This document shows positions 1-6,779 of a stretch of DNA of 10,993 bases, piece by piece. Source of the DNA: Rhodoferax sp. (lineage in GTDB: Bacteria > Pseudomonadota > Gammaproteobacteria > Burkholderiales > Burkholderiaceae_C). The position numbers and the translations under genes are program-made. The notes beneath the pieces are model-generated. The model searched no databases. It worked only from the letters and a program-made list of their open reading frames with translations, and had not been told where the DNA came from. The DNA lies in contig JAQTSL010000102.1 of the NCBI GenBank assembly GCA_028711355.1, forward strand, positions 1 through 10,993, written 5' to 3'. Numbering within the stretch: the first letter of the stretch is position 1; each line of letters opens with the position of its first letter.

Positions 1-23
1 AATGTAGGCGCTACCATCACGCC

Positions 24-863
24 ATGACGCAAATAAATCCTTCACAAGCGCCGATTGAACCGGCACCACGCTTTGGCCTGATCATCATCGGCGACGAGAT
101 TCTGTCGGGCAAGCGTACCGACAAACACCTGCCCCGCGTGATTGAATTGCTCAAGGCGCGTGGTCTGCAACTGGCTTATGCCGATTACATTGGCGACCAG
201 CCACAGCGCATCACTGCGGCGTTGCAGCGCGCGTTTGCCAGTGGCGACGTGGTCTTTTCGACCGGTGGCATCGGCGCCACCCCGGACGACCACACGCGCC
301 AATGTGCCGCCAACGCGCTGGGGCTGGCGCTGGAACTGCATCCGCAGGCCAAAGCGCTGATTGAGCAACGGATGCAAGAGGTTGCGCGGGAGCAGGGCAA
401 AAGCTACGACGCGCAGGCGCCTGACAACCTGCACCGCCTGAACATGGGGGTGTTCCCATGTGGCGCCGTGCTGATCCCTAACCCGTACAACAAGATTCCC
501 GGCTTCAGTTGTGGCCAGGTTCACTTTGTGCCCGGTTTTCCGGTGATGGCGTGGCCGATGATCGAGTGGGTACTCGACACGCATTACCGCGCCTATTTCA
601 CGTCGCACGCCTGGCTGGAGCGGTCGGTGATTGTGTTTGGTGCGATGGAGGCGACGCTGACGCCGTTGATGGAGCAGATTGAGCGTGACTACGCCGGTGT
701 CAAGGTGTTCAGCCTGCCCAGCGTCGATCATCCGCAGTTTGGCCGACACATCGAGCTGGGCGTCAAGGGTGCGCCGGGTTTGGTGACGCCTGCCTACGCC
801 GCGCTGATGGCCGGGCTGGCGCCGTTTGATCTGATACTTGGCCCTGAATTGGTGCAGTCCTGA
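24..863 (+). CDS. Molybdopterin-binding / CinA N-terminal-type protein
   Basis: A 279-aa protein with a MoCF_biosynth (MoaB/MogA/CinA N-terminal) fold. The core motifs are GDEILSG at residues 23-29 and STGGIGATPDD at 79-89, the glycine-rich loop and acidic pair that bind molybdopterin or a nucleotide in this superfamily. The CinA C-terminal PncC-type (NMN deamidase) domain is absent, so this is the short stand-alone form usually annotated 'competence/damage-inducible protein A' or 'molybdopterin-binding protein'. Its substrate is not known. The ATG at 24 is the only ATG before the conserved core. The frame stays open to the window edge and no strong Shine-Dalgarno is visible, so a start further upstream cannot be excluded. 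The last ~24 bp of the gene may carry an NtrC half-site belonging to glnA. The family call is firm; the function is not. Confidence 0.85.
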   Translation: MTQINPSQAPIEPAPRFGLIIIGDEILSGKRTDKHLPRVIELLKARGLQLAYADYIGDQPQRITAALQRAFASGDVVFSTGGIGATPDDHTRQCAANALGLALELHPQAKALIEQRMQEVAREQGKSYDAQAPDNLHRLNMGVFPCGAVLIPNPYNKIPGFSCGQVHFVPGFPVMAWPMIEWVLDTHYRAYFTSHAWLERSVIVFGAMEATLTPLMEQIERDYAGVKVFSLPSVDHPQFGRHIELGVKGAPGLVTPAYAALMAGLAPFDLILGPELVQS

Positions 864-907
864 TGGTTTTTTTTGGGGGGTCGGTTGCCACGCCTCTCTT
901 TGGTGCA
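840..907 (+). promoter_or_regulatory. Candidate tandem NtrC enhancer sites upstream of glnA
   Basis: The 10-mer TTGGTGCAGT occurs twice, at 849-858 and 900-909, exactly 51 bp (about five helical turns) apart. Each holds a perfect right half (GGTGCA) of the NtrC consensus TGCACC-N5-GGTGCA. The left halves at 840-845 and 891-896 match at three of six positions. The site centres lie about 150 and 200 bp upstream of the predicted sigma-54 start, a normal enhancer distance. The first site overlaps the end of the upstream gene. The repeated 10-mer is seen directly; assignment to NtrC is inferred from family knowledge and the adjacent sigma-54 promoter. Confidence 0.45.
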
Positions 908-998
908 GTTTGCGGTGCCGGCACATCCCGGTAAATTTCAGGCGTTGTCAGATGGTTCGCTGCAAAGTTGCCAACTCAGGGCAAAATAGCCACCTTGC

Positions 999-1015
999 TG
1001 CACCGATCGCTTGCC
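999..1015 (+). promoter_or_regulatory. Possible weak third NtrC site close to the glnA promoter
   Basis: A perfect NtrC left half TGCACC at 999-1004 is followed at the correct spacing by a degenerate right half (three of six). It lies just upstream of the sigma-54 -24 element. Enterobacterial glnA also carries low-affinity NtrC sites near the promoter. This assignment is weak. Confidence 0.25.
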
Positions 1016-1024
1016 GCGTTGGTC

Positions 1025-1040
1025 TGGCACAGAAACTGCA
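1025..1040 (+). promoter_or_regulatory. Sigma-54 (RpoN) promoter of glnA
   Basis: TGGCACAGAAACTGCA has the invariant GG (1026-1027) and GC (1038-1039) separated by exactly 10 bases, and the TGGCAC block matches the -24 consensus fully. The -12 box reads CTGCA against TTGCA. A start near 1050 would give a short leader of about 45 nt before the glnA start codon. With glnL/glnG encoded just downstream, nitrogen-limitation control of glnA by phosphorylated NtrC is the obvious reading. Confidence 0.85.
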
Positions 1041-1094
1041 TTCCAACTGCTGAAACCCTTTTAACAACGCCAATTTTTTATTCTGGAGAGTTAT

Positions 1095-2510
1095 ATGGCC
1101 AAGACCGTTGCAGACGTGATGAAGATGGTGAAAGACAACGAAGTCAAGTTTGTTGACTTCCGTTTCACCGACACCCGGGGCAAAGAGCAGCACGTGACCG
1201 TGCCGATCTCGGCCTTTGACGAAGACAAGTTCAGCTCCGGCCACGCTTTCGACGGCTCGTCGGTGGCCGGCTGGAAAGGCATTGAGGCGTCAGATATGCA
1301 ACTGATGCCTGACCCCAACACCGCCAACATTGATCCGTTCTTTGAAGAAACCACGCTGTTTTTGCAATGTGATGTGGTCGAACCCGGCGACGGAAAAGCC
1401 TACGACCGCGATCCGCGCTCGATTGCCAACCGCGCTGAAGCCTACCTCAAGGCCTCTGGCCTGGGTGATACCGCTTACTTTGGCCCAGAACCTGAATTCT
1501 TTATTTTTGACAATGTGCGCTGGAGCAACGAACCCGGCAACGTGATGTTTGCCATCGATGAATACGAAGCTCCCTGGAACAGCGGCAAGCAACTCGAAGG
1601 CGGCAACCGCGGTCACCGTCCCACTGTTAAAGGCGGCTACTTTCCGGTACCACCGGTGGACAGCACACAAGACTTGCGCGCCGAAATGTCGCTCATTCTT
1701 GAGTCTTTGGGTGTACCGGTTGAAGTGTTTCACCACGAAGTCGCCGGTGCTGGCCAGAATGAAATTGGCACCAAGTTCAGCACGCTGGTGCAGCGCGCCG
1801 ACTGGACCCAGGTGCTGAAGTATGTGGTCTGGAATGTGGCCAACTCTTACGGCAAGACCGCCACCTTCATGCCCAAGCCCTATGCTGGTGACAACGGCAG
1901 CGGTATGCACGTGCACCAGTCGATCTGGAAAGACGGCAAAAACCTGTTTGCCGGTGACGGCTACGCGGGTTTGTCTGACTTTGCCCTGTACTACATCGGT
2001 GGCATCATCAAACACGCGCGCGCCCTGAACGCCATCACCAACCCCGGCACCAACAGCTACAAGCGCCTGGTGCCCGGTTTTGAAGCGCCGGTCAAGCTGG
2101 CCTATTCGGCGCGCAACCGCTCGGCCTCGATTCGGATTCCGCACGTGGCCAACCCCAAGGGTCGTCGCATTGAGGCGCGTTTCCCCGATCCATCGTCCAA
2201 CCCGTATCTGTGCTTCTCGGCGCTGATGATGGCCGGTCTGGATGGCGTGGAAAACAAGATTCACCCGGGCGAAGCCGCGACCAAGGACCTGTACCACCTG
2301 CCGCCGGAAGAAGACGCCAAGATTCCAACCGTCTGCCACAGTCTCGATCAGGCGCTGGACTACCTGGACAAAGACCGCGGCTTCCTGACCAAGGGCGGTG
2401 TCTTCAGCGAAACCATGCTCGACGCCTACATTGAACTCAAAATGGCCGAAGTGCAGCGCTTTCGCATGGCGCCGCATCCGGTTGAGTACGATATGTATTT
2501 CTCGCTGTAA
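1095..2510 (+). CDS. glnA: Glutamine synthetase type I (GlnA, adenylylatable)
   Basis: A 471-aa cytoplasmic enzyme (a dodecamer in this family) that makes glutamine from glutamate, ammonia and ATP, the main ammonium-assimilation step. GSI signatures appear in order: FDGSSVAGW (beta-grasp), the PVPPVDSTQDLR loop, the metal-site segment HHEVAGAGQNEI, the ATP-site NGSGMHVHQS, the NPGTNSYKRLVPGFEAPV segment, and RNRSASIRIP followed by EARFPDPSSNPYL. Tyr400 in DLYHLPPEE corresponds to the Tyr adenylylated by GlnE, so this is the covalently regulated GSI-beta subtype. Length and ends match the family. The start is supported by GGAGAG at 1085-1090. A sigma-54 promoter lies upstream and an intrinsic terminator follows, suggesting a mainly monocistronic transcript separate from glnLG. 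Nothing is unusual in the protein. Confidence 0.98.
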   Translation: MAKTVADVMKMVKDNEVKFVDFRFTDTRGKEQHVTVPISAFDEDKFSSGHAFDGSSVAGWKGIEASDMQLMPDPNTANIDPFFEETTLFLQCDVVEPGDGKAYDRDPRSIANRAEAYLKASGLGDTAYFGPEPEFFIFDNVRWSNEPGNVMFAIDEYEAPWNSGKQLEGGNRGHRPTVKGGYFPVPPVDSTQDLRAEMSLILESLGVPVEVFHHEVAGAGQNEIGTKFSTLVQRADWTQVLKYVVWNVANSYGKTATFMPKPYAGDNGSGMHVHQSIWKDGKNLFAGDGYAGLSDFALYYIGGIIKHARALNAITNPGTNSYKRLVPGFEAPVKLAYSARNRSASIRIPHVANPKGRRIEARFPDPSSNPYLCFSALMMAGLDGVENKIHPGEAATKDLYHLPPEEDAKIPTVCHSLDQALDYLDKDRGFLTKGGVFSETMLDAYIELKMAEVQRFRMAPHPVEYDMYFSL

Positions 2511-2559
2511 CGGCGGTAGTACCGGTCGGGTCACCTCCGGGTGGCCGTCTTGCTGGTAC

Positions 2560-2589
2560 AAAAGGACGGTTTTCTCCCGTCCTTTTTTT
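2560..2589 (+). terminator. Rho-independent terminator of glnA
   Basis: The perfect stem AAAGGACGG (2561-2569) pairs with CCGTCCTTT (2577-2585) around a 7-nt loop and runs into a tract of seven T (2583-2589). It lies about 50 bp after the glnA stop. A weaker GC-rich hairpin (GGTCACC against GGGTGGCC, with a wobble, about 2529-2545) precedes it. Confidence 0.9.
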
Positions 2590-2619
2590 ATGTGGGAAAC
2601 TACGCCGCGCAAAGGGATC

Positions 2620-2642
2620 AATGTAAGCCAAATGGTTACATT
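2620..2642. promoter_or_regulatory. Palindrome upstream of the DUF4124 gene
   Basis: AATGTAA (2620-2626) and TTACATT (2636-2642) form a perfect 7-bp inverted repeat with a 9-nt spacer, AT-rich in a GC-rich setting, ending 32 bp before the ATG at 2675. The spacing and symmetry suit a dimeric regulator, but I recognise no specific factor and no convincing sigma-70 boxes. The glnA terminator lies just upstream, so the DUF4124-glnL-glnG group needs its own promoter near here. Confidence 0.3.
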
Positions 2643-2674
2643 TGCCTGCGACCGTTAATCAGTTTGGGATGTTT

Positions 2675-3193
2675 ATGAAGCCATCGTGGATGTTGGGTGC
2701 ATTGTTCGGGCCGTTGCTAGGGCTGTTGGCGGTTTCGGTGTCTGCCCAGGAACCTATTTACCGGTGCGGCAACGAGTACACCAACACCCGCCCGGACGCC
2801 AAAGCCAAAGGCTGCAAACTGGTCGAGGGCGGCAACATCACCGTCATTCCGGCAACCCATTTGCCCAAGAATGGTGCAGCCAAGGCCAGCACCGGCAGCA
2901 ATACGAAGGGTGCGGCGCAAGTGTCAGCCGTTGAGCAAAAAGCGCGCGACTCGGATGCTCGGCTGATCTTGCAGGGGGAGCTGAATAAGGCCGAAGCCCG
3001 ATTGCAGGCGATCAAGGACGAGTACAACAATGGTGAACCCGAAAGGCGCGGTGCAGAAACCCGCAATTATCAGAAGTATCTCGATCGGGTGGCCGAACTA
3101 AAAGCCAGTATCGCGCGCACCGAAAGTGACATTGCCGGGATTCGCCGCGAGCTGGGTCGTCTGTCGGCGGCAGGCGCGGCATCGGCACAATGA
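2675..3193 (+). CDS. Exported DUF4124 coiled-coil protein
   Basis: A 172-aa protein of unknown function. Residues 1-24 form a signal peptide (MKPSWM, a hydrophobic core, then VSVSA) with likely cleavage before QEPIYRC, so the protein is probably periplasmic. The segment EPIYRCGNEYTNTRP is the short DUF4124-type motif. A low-complexity Ala/Thr/Ser/Gly linker follows. The C-terminal half (KARDSDARL to IRRELGRL) is charged with heptad-like spacing and predicts a long coiled coil. I chose the ATG at 2675 because GGGA sits five bases upstream and it gives a clean signal peptide; in-frame TTG 2642 and ATG 2669 add only a few residues. Its stop lies 19 bp before the glnL start, so it is probably cotranscribed with glnL and glnG. 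The family call is fair; the role is unknown. Confidence 0.8.
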   Translation: MKPSWMLGALFGPLLGLLAVSVSAQEPIYRCGNEYTNTRPDAKAKGCKLVEGGNITVIPATHLPKNGAAKASTGSNTKGAAQVSAVEQKARDSDARLILQGELNKAEARLQAIKDEYNNGEPERRGAETRNYQKYLDRVAELKASIARTESDIAGIRRELGRLSAAGAASAQ

Positions 3194-3212
3194 GCTGAGC
3201 GCTCGCACCGCC

Positions 3213-4283
3213 GTGTCAAGCTCTGACCTGCCTGTGGCAGCGCAACACAAGGCGCTCGATTGGTTAGCCACGCTGGTAGCGGTGGTACGAGACGATGGCC
3301 AGGTCTGCTTTGCCAATGCCGCGCTGGAAGACGCGTTGGGTATTTCGCGGCGCGCCATCGTTGGCTCGTACTTCCCGAGCTATTTTGTTTTGCCCGAGCA
3401 GATGCGCCGCGTGCTGGTGGGTGCCAGCAGCAGTGATTTTTCTGCCTTGCGGCTCGACGCCCAGTTGCTGCGCGTGGCACGAGACCCCTTGCCGGTGCAG
3501 GTGATTGTGGCGTTGACCGATGACCAGGGCATCCTGGTTGAGCTGTTGCCCCTGGAACAGCAAACCCGACAGGACCGCGAAGAGCGCCTGGCCGAGCAGG
3601 CCATGGCCAACAAGGAGCTGATTCGCAATCTCGCGCACGAAATCAAAAACCCGCTGGGCGGCATCCGTGGGGCGGCGCAGTTGCTGGAGCTTGAAATCGT
3701 TTCGCCGGAGCTCAAGGAATACACCCAGGTCATTATTGGCGAGGCGGATCGCCTACAGTCCCTGGTGGACCGCTTGTTGGCACCGCACCGCAAGGCGCAC
3801 GTGGTGGGTGACGTCAATATCCATGAGGTCTGTGAGCGGGTGCGTGCGCTGATCCTGGCCGAGTTCCCAAAAGGCTTGAAAGTGGTGCAAGACTACGATA
3901 CCTCGTTGCCTGAGTTCCGGGGTGACGCCGAACAACTGATCCAGACCGTGCTCAACATCGCCCACAACGCGTGCCAGGCGCTGGCTGAGCGTATCAGCCA
4001 GGGCGACGCGTTGCTGACATTTCGCACCCGGGTGGCGCGTCAGATCACTTTTGGCAAGCAGCGCTACCGGTTGGCACTGGAATTGCATGTCATTGACAAC
4101 GGCCCCGGTGTGCCTGCTGCGATCAAAGACCGCATCTTCTACCCACTGGTGTCCGGACGAGAAGGCGGTTCCGGTTTGGGGCTGACATTGGCGCAGACTT
4201 TTATCCAGCAACACCAAGGGCTGATCGAATGCGACAGTGGGCCCGGACGGACCGATTTCAAAATACTGATTCCCTTGCCTTGA
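3213..4283 (+). CDS. glnL: Nitrogen regulation sensor kinase NtrB (GlnL)
   Basis: A 356-aa soluble histidine kinase/phosphatase that controls NtrC phosphorylation, in the family under the direction of PII. There are no membrane segments. An N-terminal PAS domain (about residues 14-110, LDWLATLVAVVRDDGQVCFANAALEDALG region) is followed by the DHp helix with phospho-acceptor His142 in NLAHEIKNPLGG. The GHKL ATPase domain shows N-box NIAHNACQAL (N248, N252), G1 box DNGPGVP (D295) and G2 box GGSGLGL (318-324). The start is GTG 3213: it begins the recognisable N-terminus, whereas an ATG at 3126 lies inside the preceding gene and would add unrelated residues. Its Shine-Dalgarno is weak, so translation may be coupled to the upstream gene. 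The stop overlaps the glnG ATG by one base (TGATG). Confidence 0.95.
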   Translation: MSSSDLPVAAQHKALDWLATLVAVVRDDGQVCFANAALEDALGISRRAIVGSYFPSYFVLPEQMRRVLVGASSSDFSALRLDAQLLRVARDPLPVQVIVALTDDQGILVELLPLEQQTRQDREERLAEQAMANKELIRNLAHEIKNPLGGIRGAAQLLELEIVSPELKEYTQVIIGEADRLQSLVDRLLAPHRKAHVVGDVNIHEVCERVRALILAEFPKGLKVVQDYDTSLPEFRGDAEQLIQTVLNIAHNACQALAERISQGDALLTFRTRVARQITFGKQRYRLALELHVIDNGPGVPAAIKDRIFYPLVSGREGGSGLGLTLAQTFIQQHQGLIECDSGPGRTDFKILIPLP

Positions 4284-5833
4284 TGGACGCAAACCCTATG
4301 AAGCCGATTTGGATAGTGGATGACGACCAGTCGATCCGTTTTGTGCTGGAGAAGGCACTGGCGCGCGAAGGTCTGCCGTCGCGCAGCTTTGCCAGCGCGC
4401 GGGAGGTACTGACAGCATTGGACGACGCCGCCGACCGCGGGCCGCAGGTGATGGTCAGTGACATTCGCATGCCCGGCGGCAACGGACTCGATCTGCTCGA
4501 CCAGGTCAAGACCCGTCTGCCGGGCCTGCCGGTGATCATCATGACGGCGTATTCCGACCTGGACAGCGCGGTATCGGCGTTTCAAGGCGGCGCGTTTGAA
4601 TACCTGCCCAAGCCGTTTGACCTGAACAAGGCGGTTGAGCTGATTCGCCGTGCAGTCGAGGAAAGCCGGCGTGAAGAAGTGGCCGAGCAGCAGACCGTGG
4701 CCGCCACTGAGATGCTGGGGCAGGCGCCTGCCATGCAAGATGTGTTTCGCGCCATTGGCCGACTGAGCCAAAGCAATGTCACGGTCATGATCACTGGCGA
4801 ATCAGGTTCTGGCAAAGAACTGGTGGCGCGCGCCTTGCACAAGCATTCGCCGTGCGCGGGCGGGCCGTTCATCGCCATCAATACCGCCGCCATCCCGAAA
4901 GATTTGCTCGAGTCTGAACTGTTCGGACACGAGCGCGGCGCCTTTACCGGCGCCCAGACGATGCGCCGTGGCCGCTTCGAGCAGGCCGACGGCGGCACGT
5001 TGTTTCTGGACGAAATTGGCGATATGCCAGCCGACTTGCAGACCCGTCTGCTGCGCGTGTTGTCCGATGGCCATTTCTACCGGGTTGGTGGTCACGGCGC
5101 GGTCAAGACCCATGTGCGCGTCATCGCTGCGACCCATCAAAACCTGGAGCAGCGCGTCAAGGAGGGTGTGTTTCGTGAAGATTTGTTTCACCGGCTCAAC
5201 GTCATTCGCCTGCGGCTACCGGCGTTGCGTGAGCGGCGTGAAGACATCGCTGCGCTGACGCGGCACTTTTTGCAGCAGAGCGCGGCGCAGCTTGGTGTTG
5301 AACCCAAACGTATTTCGGCGGCGGCACTGCATTGGGTGGAACGCTTTGAATTTCCGGGCAACGTGCGCCAACTTGAAAATATGTGCCACTGGCTAACGGT
5401 GATGGCACCGGCGCAACTGATTGAGCCCAAGGATTTGCCACCCGAAGTTGGCGTAGATTGCCGCCAAAATGATCAACAAAATACGGCTCAAGTGCCTTTG
5501 GATATTGCACAGTCAGCTATTGATGTAGTAGCTGGTGGTGAGCCAAAAGCTGGCTCAGATAGCGTGCTGGCGCTGGCCCCCGCAGGCGCACTGCTGCCGC
5601 CGCAGGGTACAGCGCCATTGACGGCCTGGGAGCTTGGCCTGGACGCCGAAGCACGGGCTTTGCTGGCCGGTGAGCGCTGCGATGTGTGGGACGCGCTGAC
5701 GCACCGCTTTGAGTCGCGCCTGATTTTGGCGGCGTTAGCGGCTACGCGCGGCCGACGGGTCGAGGCAGCGCAAAAGCTCGGCATTGGTCGCAACACCATC
5801 ACCCGCAAGATACAAGAGTTGGGTCTTGAATAA
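4283..5833 (+). CDS. glnG: Nitrogen regulation response regulator NtrC (GlnG)
   Basis: A 516-aa sigma-54 enhancer-binding activator, partner of NtrB. The receiver domain (about 5-125) has the acidic DDD cluster and phospho-acceptor Asp60 in SDIRMP. The AAA+ domain has Walker A GESGSGKE (172-179), the sigma-54 contact loop GAFTGA (219-224) and Walker B with D243-E244. The C-terminal Fis-type helix-turn-helix ends in LGIGRNTITRKIQELGLE. The ATG at 4283 overlaps the glnL stop; an in-frame ATG at 4298 would put the Asp at 55, closer to the E. coli numbering. The protein is about 45 residues longer than E. coli NtrC. The extra length sits in the AAA+-to-Fis linker, whose DNA (about 5460-5560) has lower GC and contains a repeat-like hairpin. 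It is expected to activate glnA at 1025. Confidence 0.96.
   Translation: MDANPMKPIWIVDDDQSIRFVLEKALAREGLPSRSFASAREVLTALDDAADRGPQVMVSDIRMPGGNGLDLLDQVKTRLPGLPVIIMTAYSDLDSAVSAFQGGAFEYLPKPFDLNKAVELIRRAVEESRREEVAEQQTVAATEMLGQAPAMQDVFRAIGRLSQSNVTVMITGESGSGKELVARALHKHSPCAGGPFIAINTAAIPKDLLESELFGHERGAFTGAQTMRRGRFEQADGGTLFLDEIGDMPADLQTRLLRVLSDGHFYRVGGHGAVKTHVRVIAATHQNLEQRVKEGVFREDLFHRLNVIRLRLPALRERREDIAALTRHFLQQSAAQLGVEPKRISAAALHWVERFEFPGNVRQLENMCHWLTVMAPAQLIEPKDLPPEVGVDCRQNDQQNTAQVPLDIAQSAIDVVAGGEPKAGSDSVLALAPAGALLPPQGTAPLTAWELGLDAEARALLAGERCDVWDALTHRFESRLILAALAATRGRRVEAAQKLGIGRNTITRKIQELGLE
5466..5560. repeat. Repeat-like low-GC insert within the glnG linker
   Basis: This stretch is more AT-rich than the rest of glnG and includes a 21-bp imperfect palindrome at 5514-5534 with arms CAGCTA and TAGCTG. 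It resembles, from memory, small dispersed repeats of Comamonadaceae intergenic regions that carry a gctcaagt-like block followed by CAGCTATT. It is read in frame as part of the NDQQNTAQVPLDIAQS to GSDS linker between the AAA+ and Fis domains. The composition and hairpin are visible; repeat origin is inference. The boundaries are approximate. Confidence 0.4.
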
Positions 5834-5849
5834 CCAAAAAAGGTGAATC

Positions 5850-6392
5850 ATGTCTCAAGATCGGCAGACCCTGGTGTTGGGCGGTGGTTGCTTCTGGTGC
5901 ACCGAGGCGGTCTATGTGCGCGTGCAGGGTGTGCTCGATGTCGAATCGGGTTATAGCAATGGTCAGATTGAGCGGCCGACTTACGAACAAGTATGCAGCG
6001 GACGCACCGGTCACGCCGAAGTGGTGAAGCTGGTCTATGAGCCAGCGCAGATCAGCGTGCGCGAGCTGCTTGAAATCTTTTTTGTGATCCACGACCCGAC
6101 GACGCTCAATGCGCAGGGCAACGACCATGGCACGCAGTACCGCAGCGGCATTTATTTCACCGCGCCAGTGCAGCAACAGGTGGCGCAAGCGCTGGTACAA
6201 GAACTTGGCGCCAGTGGTGCTTTTGCCCGACCCATCGTCACCGAAATTCAGGCACTCGCCAACTACTGGCCAGCCGAGGACTACCACCAGGATTTTTTTG
6301 AGCGCAATCCCCACCAAGGCTATTGCCTGGCGGTGGCCGCACCCAAGGTTGAGAAATTTCGCAAGACCTTTGCCAGGCTGGTGCGCACCTGA
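5850..6392 (+). CDS. msrA: Peptide methionine sulfoxide reductase MsrA
   Basis: A 180-aa enzyme that reduces methionine-S-sulfoxide in proteins and free methionine, repairing oxidative damage. The catalytic signature GGGCFWCTEA places the nucleophilic Cys at 14, near the N-terminus, with a second Cys at 17. Downstream family blocks follow: GYSNG, the TGHAEVV segment, FFVIHDPTT, GNDHGTQYRSGIYF, and a C-terminal NPHQGYC with Cys159 as a likely resolving cysteine. There is no signal peptide, so the enzyme is cytoplasmic. An AGGTGA ribosome site precedes the ATG. It starts 16 bp after the glnG stop and may be partly read through from it, although its role is unrelated to nitrogen control. No MsrB domain is fused. 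Confidence 0.96.
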   Translation: MSQDRQTLVLGGGCFWCTEAVYVRVQGVLDVESGYSNGQIERPTYEQVCSGRTGHAEVVKLVYEPAQISVRELLEIFFVIHDPTTLNAQGNDHGTQYRSGIYFTAPVQQQVAQALVQELGASGAFARPIVTEIQALANYWPAEDYHQDFFERNPHQGYCLAVAAPKVEKFRKTFARLVRT

Positions 6393-6395
6393 AGC

Positions 6396-6529
6396 TTGCG
6401 GGACAGACCAAATCTACACGCAGTGAGATTTGCTCTGTCCCCAACTGATTAAAGATTTGCGGGACAGACCAAATCCCCACACAGTGAGATTTGCTCTGTC
6501 CCCAACTGATTAAAGATTTGCGGGACAGA
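6396..6529. repeat. 61-bp tandem repeat of near-perfect hairpins
   Basis: Two adjacent 61-bp copies (6396-6456 and 6457-6517, three differences) and the first 12 bases of a third (6518-6529). Each copy contains an inverted repeat. In copy 1, GGGACAGACCAAATCT (6400-6415) pairs with AGATTTGCTCTGTCCC (6426-6441) over 16 positions with one C/C mismatch and a 10-nt loop. Copy 2 loses only the innermost pair. The GGGACAGA/TCTGTCCC ends resemble REP-type palindromes linked to RAYT transposases, from memory. The array begins 3 bp after the msrA stop and could trim or stabilise its mRNA. No T-tract follows. Confidence 0.85.
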
Positions 6530-6579
6530 TCAGGATTTTCTTGAAGGCCGAGCCGTCTTGGTTGATATTTATAGCGTTT

Positions 6580-6756
6580 AACCGAGAAAATCCATTAGGG
6601 CACAGATGGATGGCGAGGCGAGTTGCGAGGCAGTTTGGGCGGGCGTGAGGCGTTCATAGCCCAGCTATGAACAACGAATGACCGTCCAAAATGACCGCAA
6701 ATCGGCCGCCAGCCGCTGCGCAGGGTCGAAGACCCGCCTAATGGATTTTCTCGGTT
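6580..6756. repeat. 177-bp fold-back element, copy 1 (downstream of znuA)
   Basis: The terminal inverted repeats are perfect over 20 bp: AACCGAGAAAATCCATTAGG at 6580-6599 and its complement at 6737-6756. Nested inside are a middle stem (6629-6642 with 6682-6696, one mismatch, one bulge, one wobble), a perfect 9-bp hairpin GTTCATAGC/GCTATGAAC (6652-6660 with 6664-6672), and a side hairpin GGGTC-GAA-GACCC (6723-6735). No ORF is plausible. TTA flanks both ends, which may be a target duplication or part of the element. The right end lies 13 bp from the znuA stop. Copy 2 at 7705-7881 has the same length, orientation and layout. It may be a MITE-like mobile element or a structured RNA. Confidence 0.85.
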
Positions 6757-6760
6757 TAGG

Positions 6761-6779
6761 ACTGAGGACTCAGTTTTTT
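6761..6779 (+). terminator. Weak terminator-like hairpin facing znuA
   Basis: ACTGA and TCAGT (ACTGAGGACTCAGT) form a short stem followed by TTTTT in the + direction, overlapping the znuA stop codon on the other strand. It could end rightward transcription from msrA. The stem is only 5-6 bp, so the call is weak. Confidence 0.25.

Noticed and set aside
866..880. T8-G6 homopolymer run as a terminator of the CinA-like gene
   Set aside because: No stem precedes the T-run, so it does not qualify as an intrinsic terminator. It may be a sequencing- or slippage-prone tract.
42..926. 294-codon open frame antisense to the CinA-like gene
   Set aside because: Composition rich in Arg/Gln/His is typical of a reverse-strand shadow, with no family signature. 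The + strand gene has clear motifs.
1290..2621. Long open frame (443 codons) antisense to glnA
   Set aside because: It mirrors the codon structure of glnA on the opposite strand, shows no recognisable domain, and extends through the glnA terminator. It is a shadow frame of a strongly conserved gene.
3126..3212. ATG 3126 as glnL start
   Set aside because: It would lie within the DUF4124 gene and add 29 residues without NtrB similarity. GTG 3213 gives the expected N-terminus.
6396..6529. CRISPR array
   Set aside because: Repeats are directly adjacent with a 61-bp period, no variable spacers, and only two full copies; no cas genes are present.
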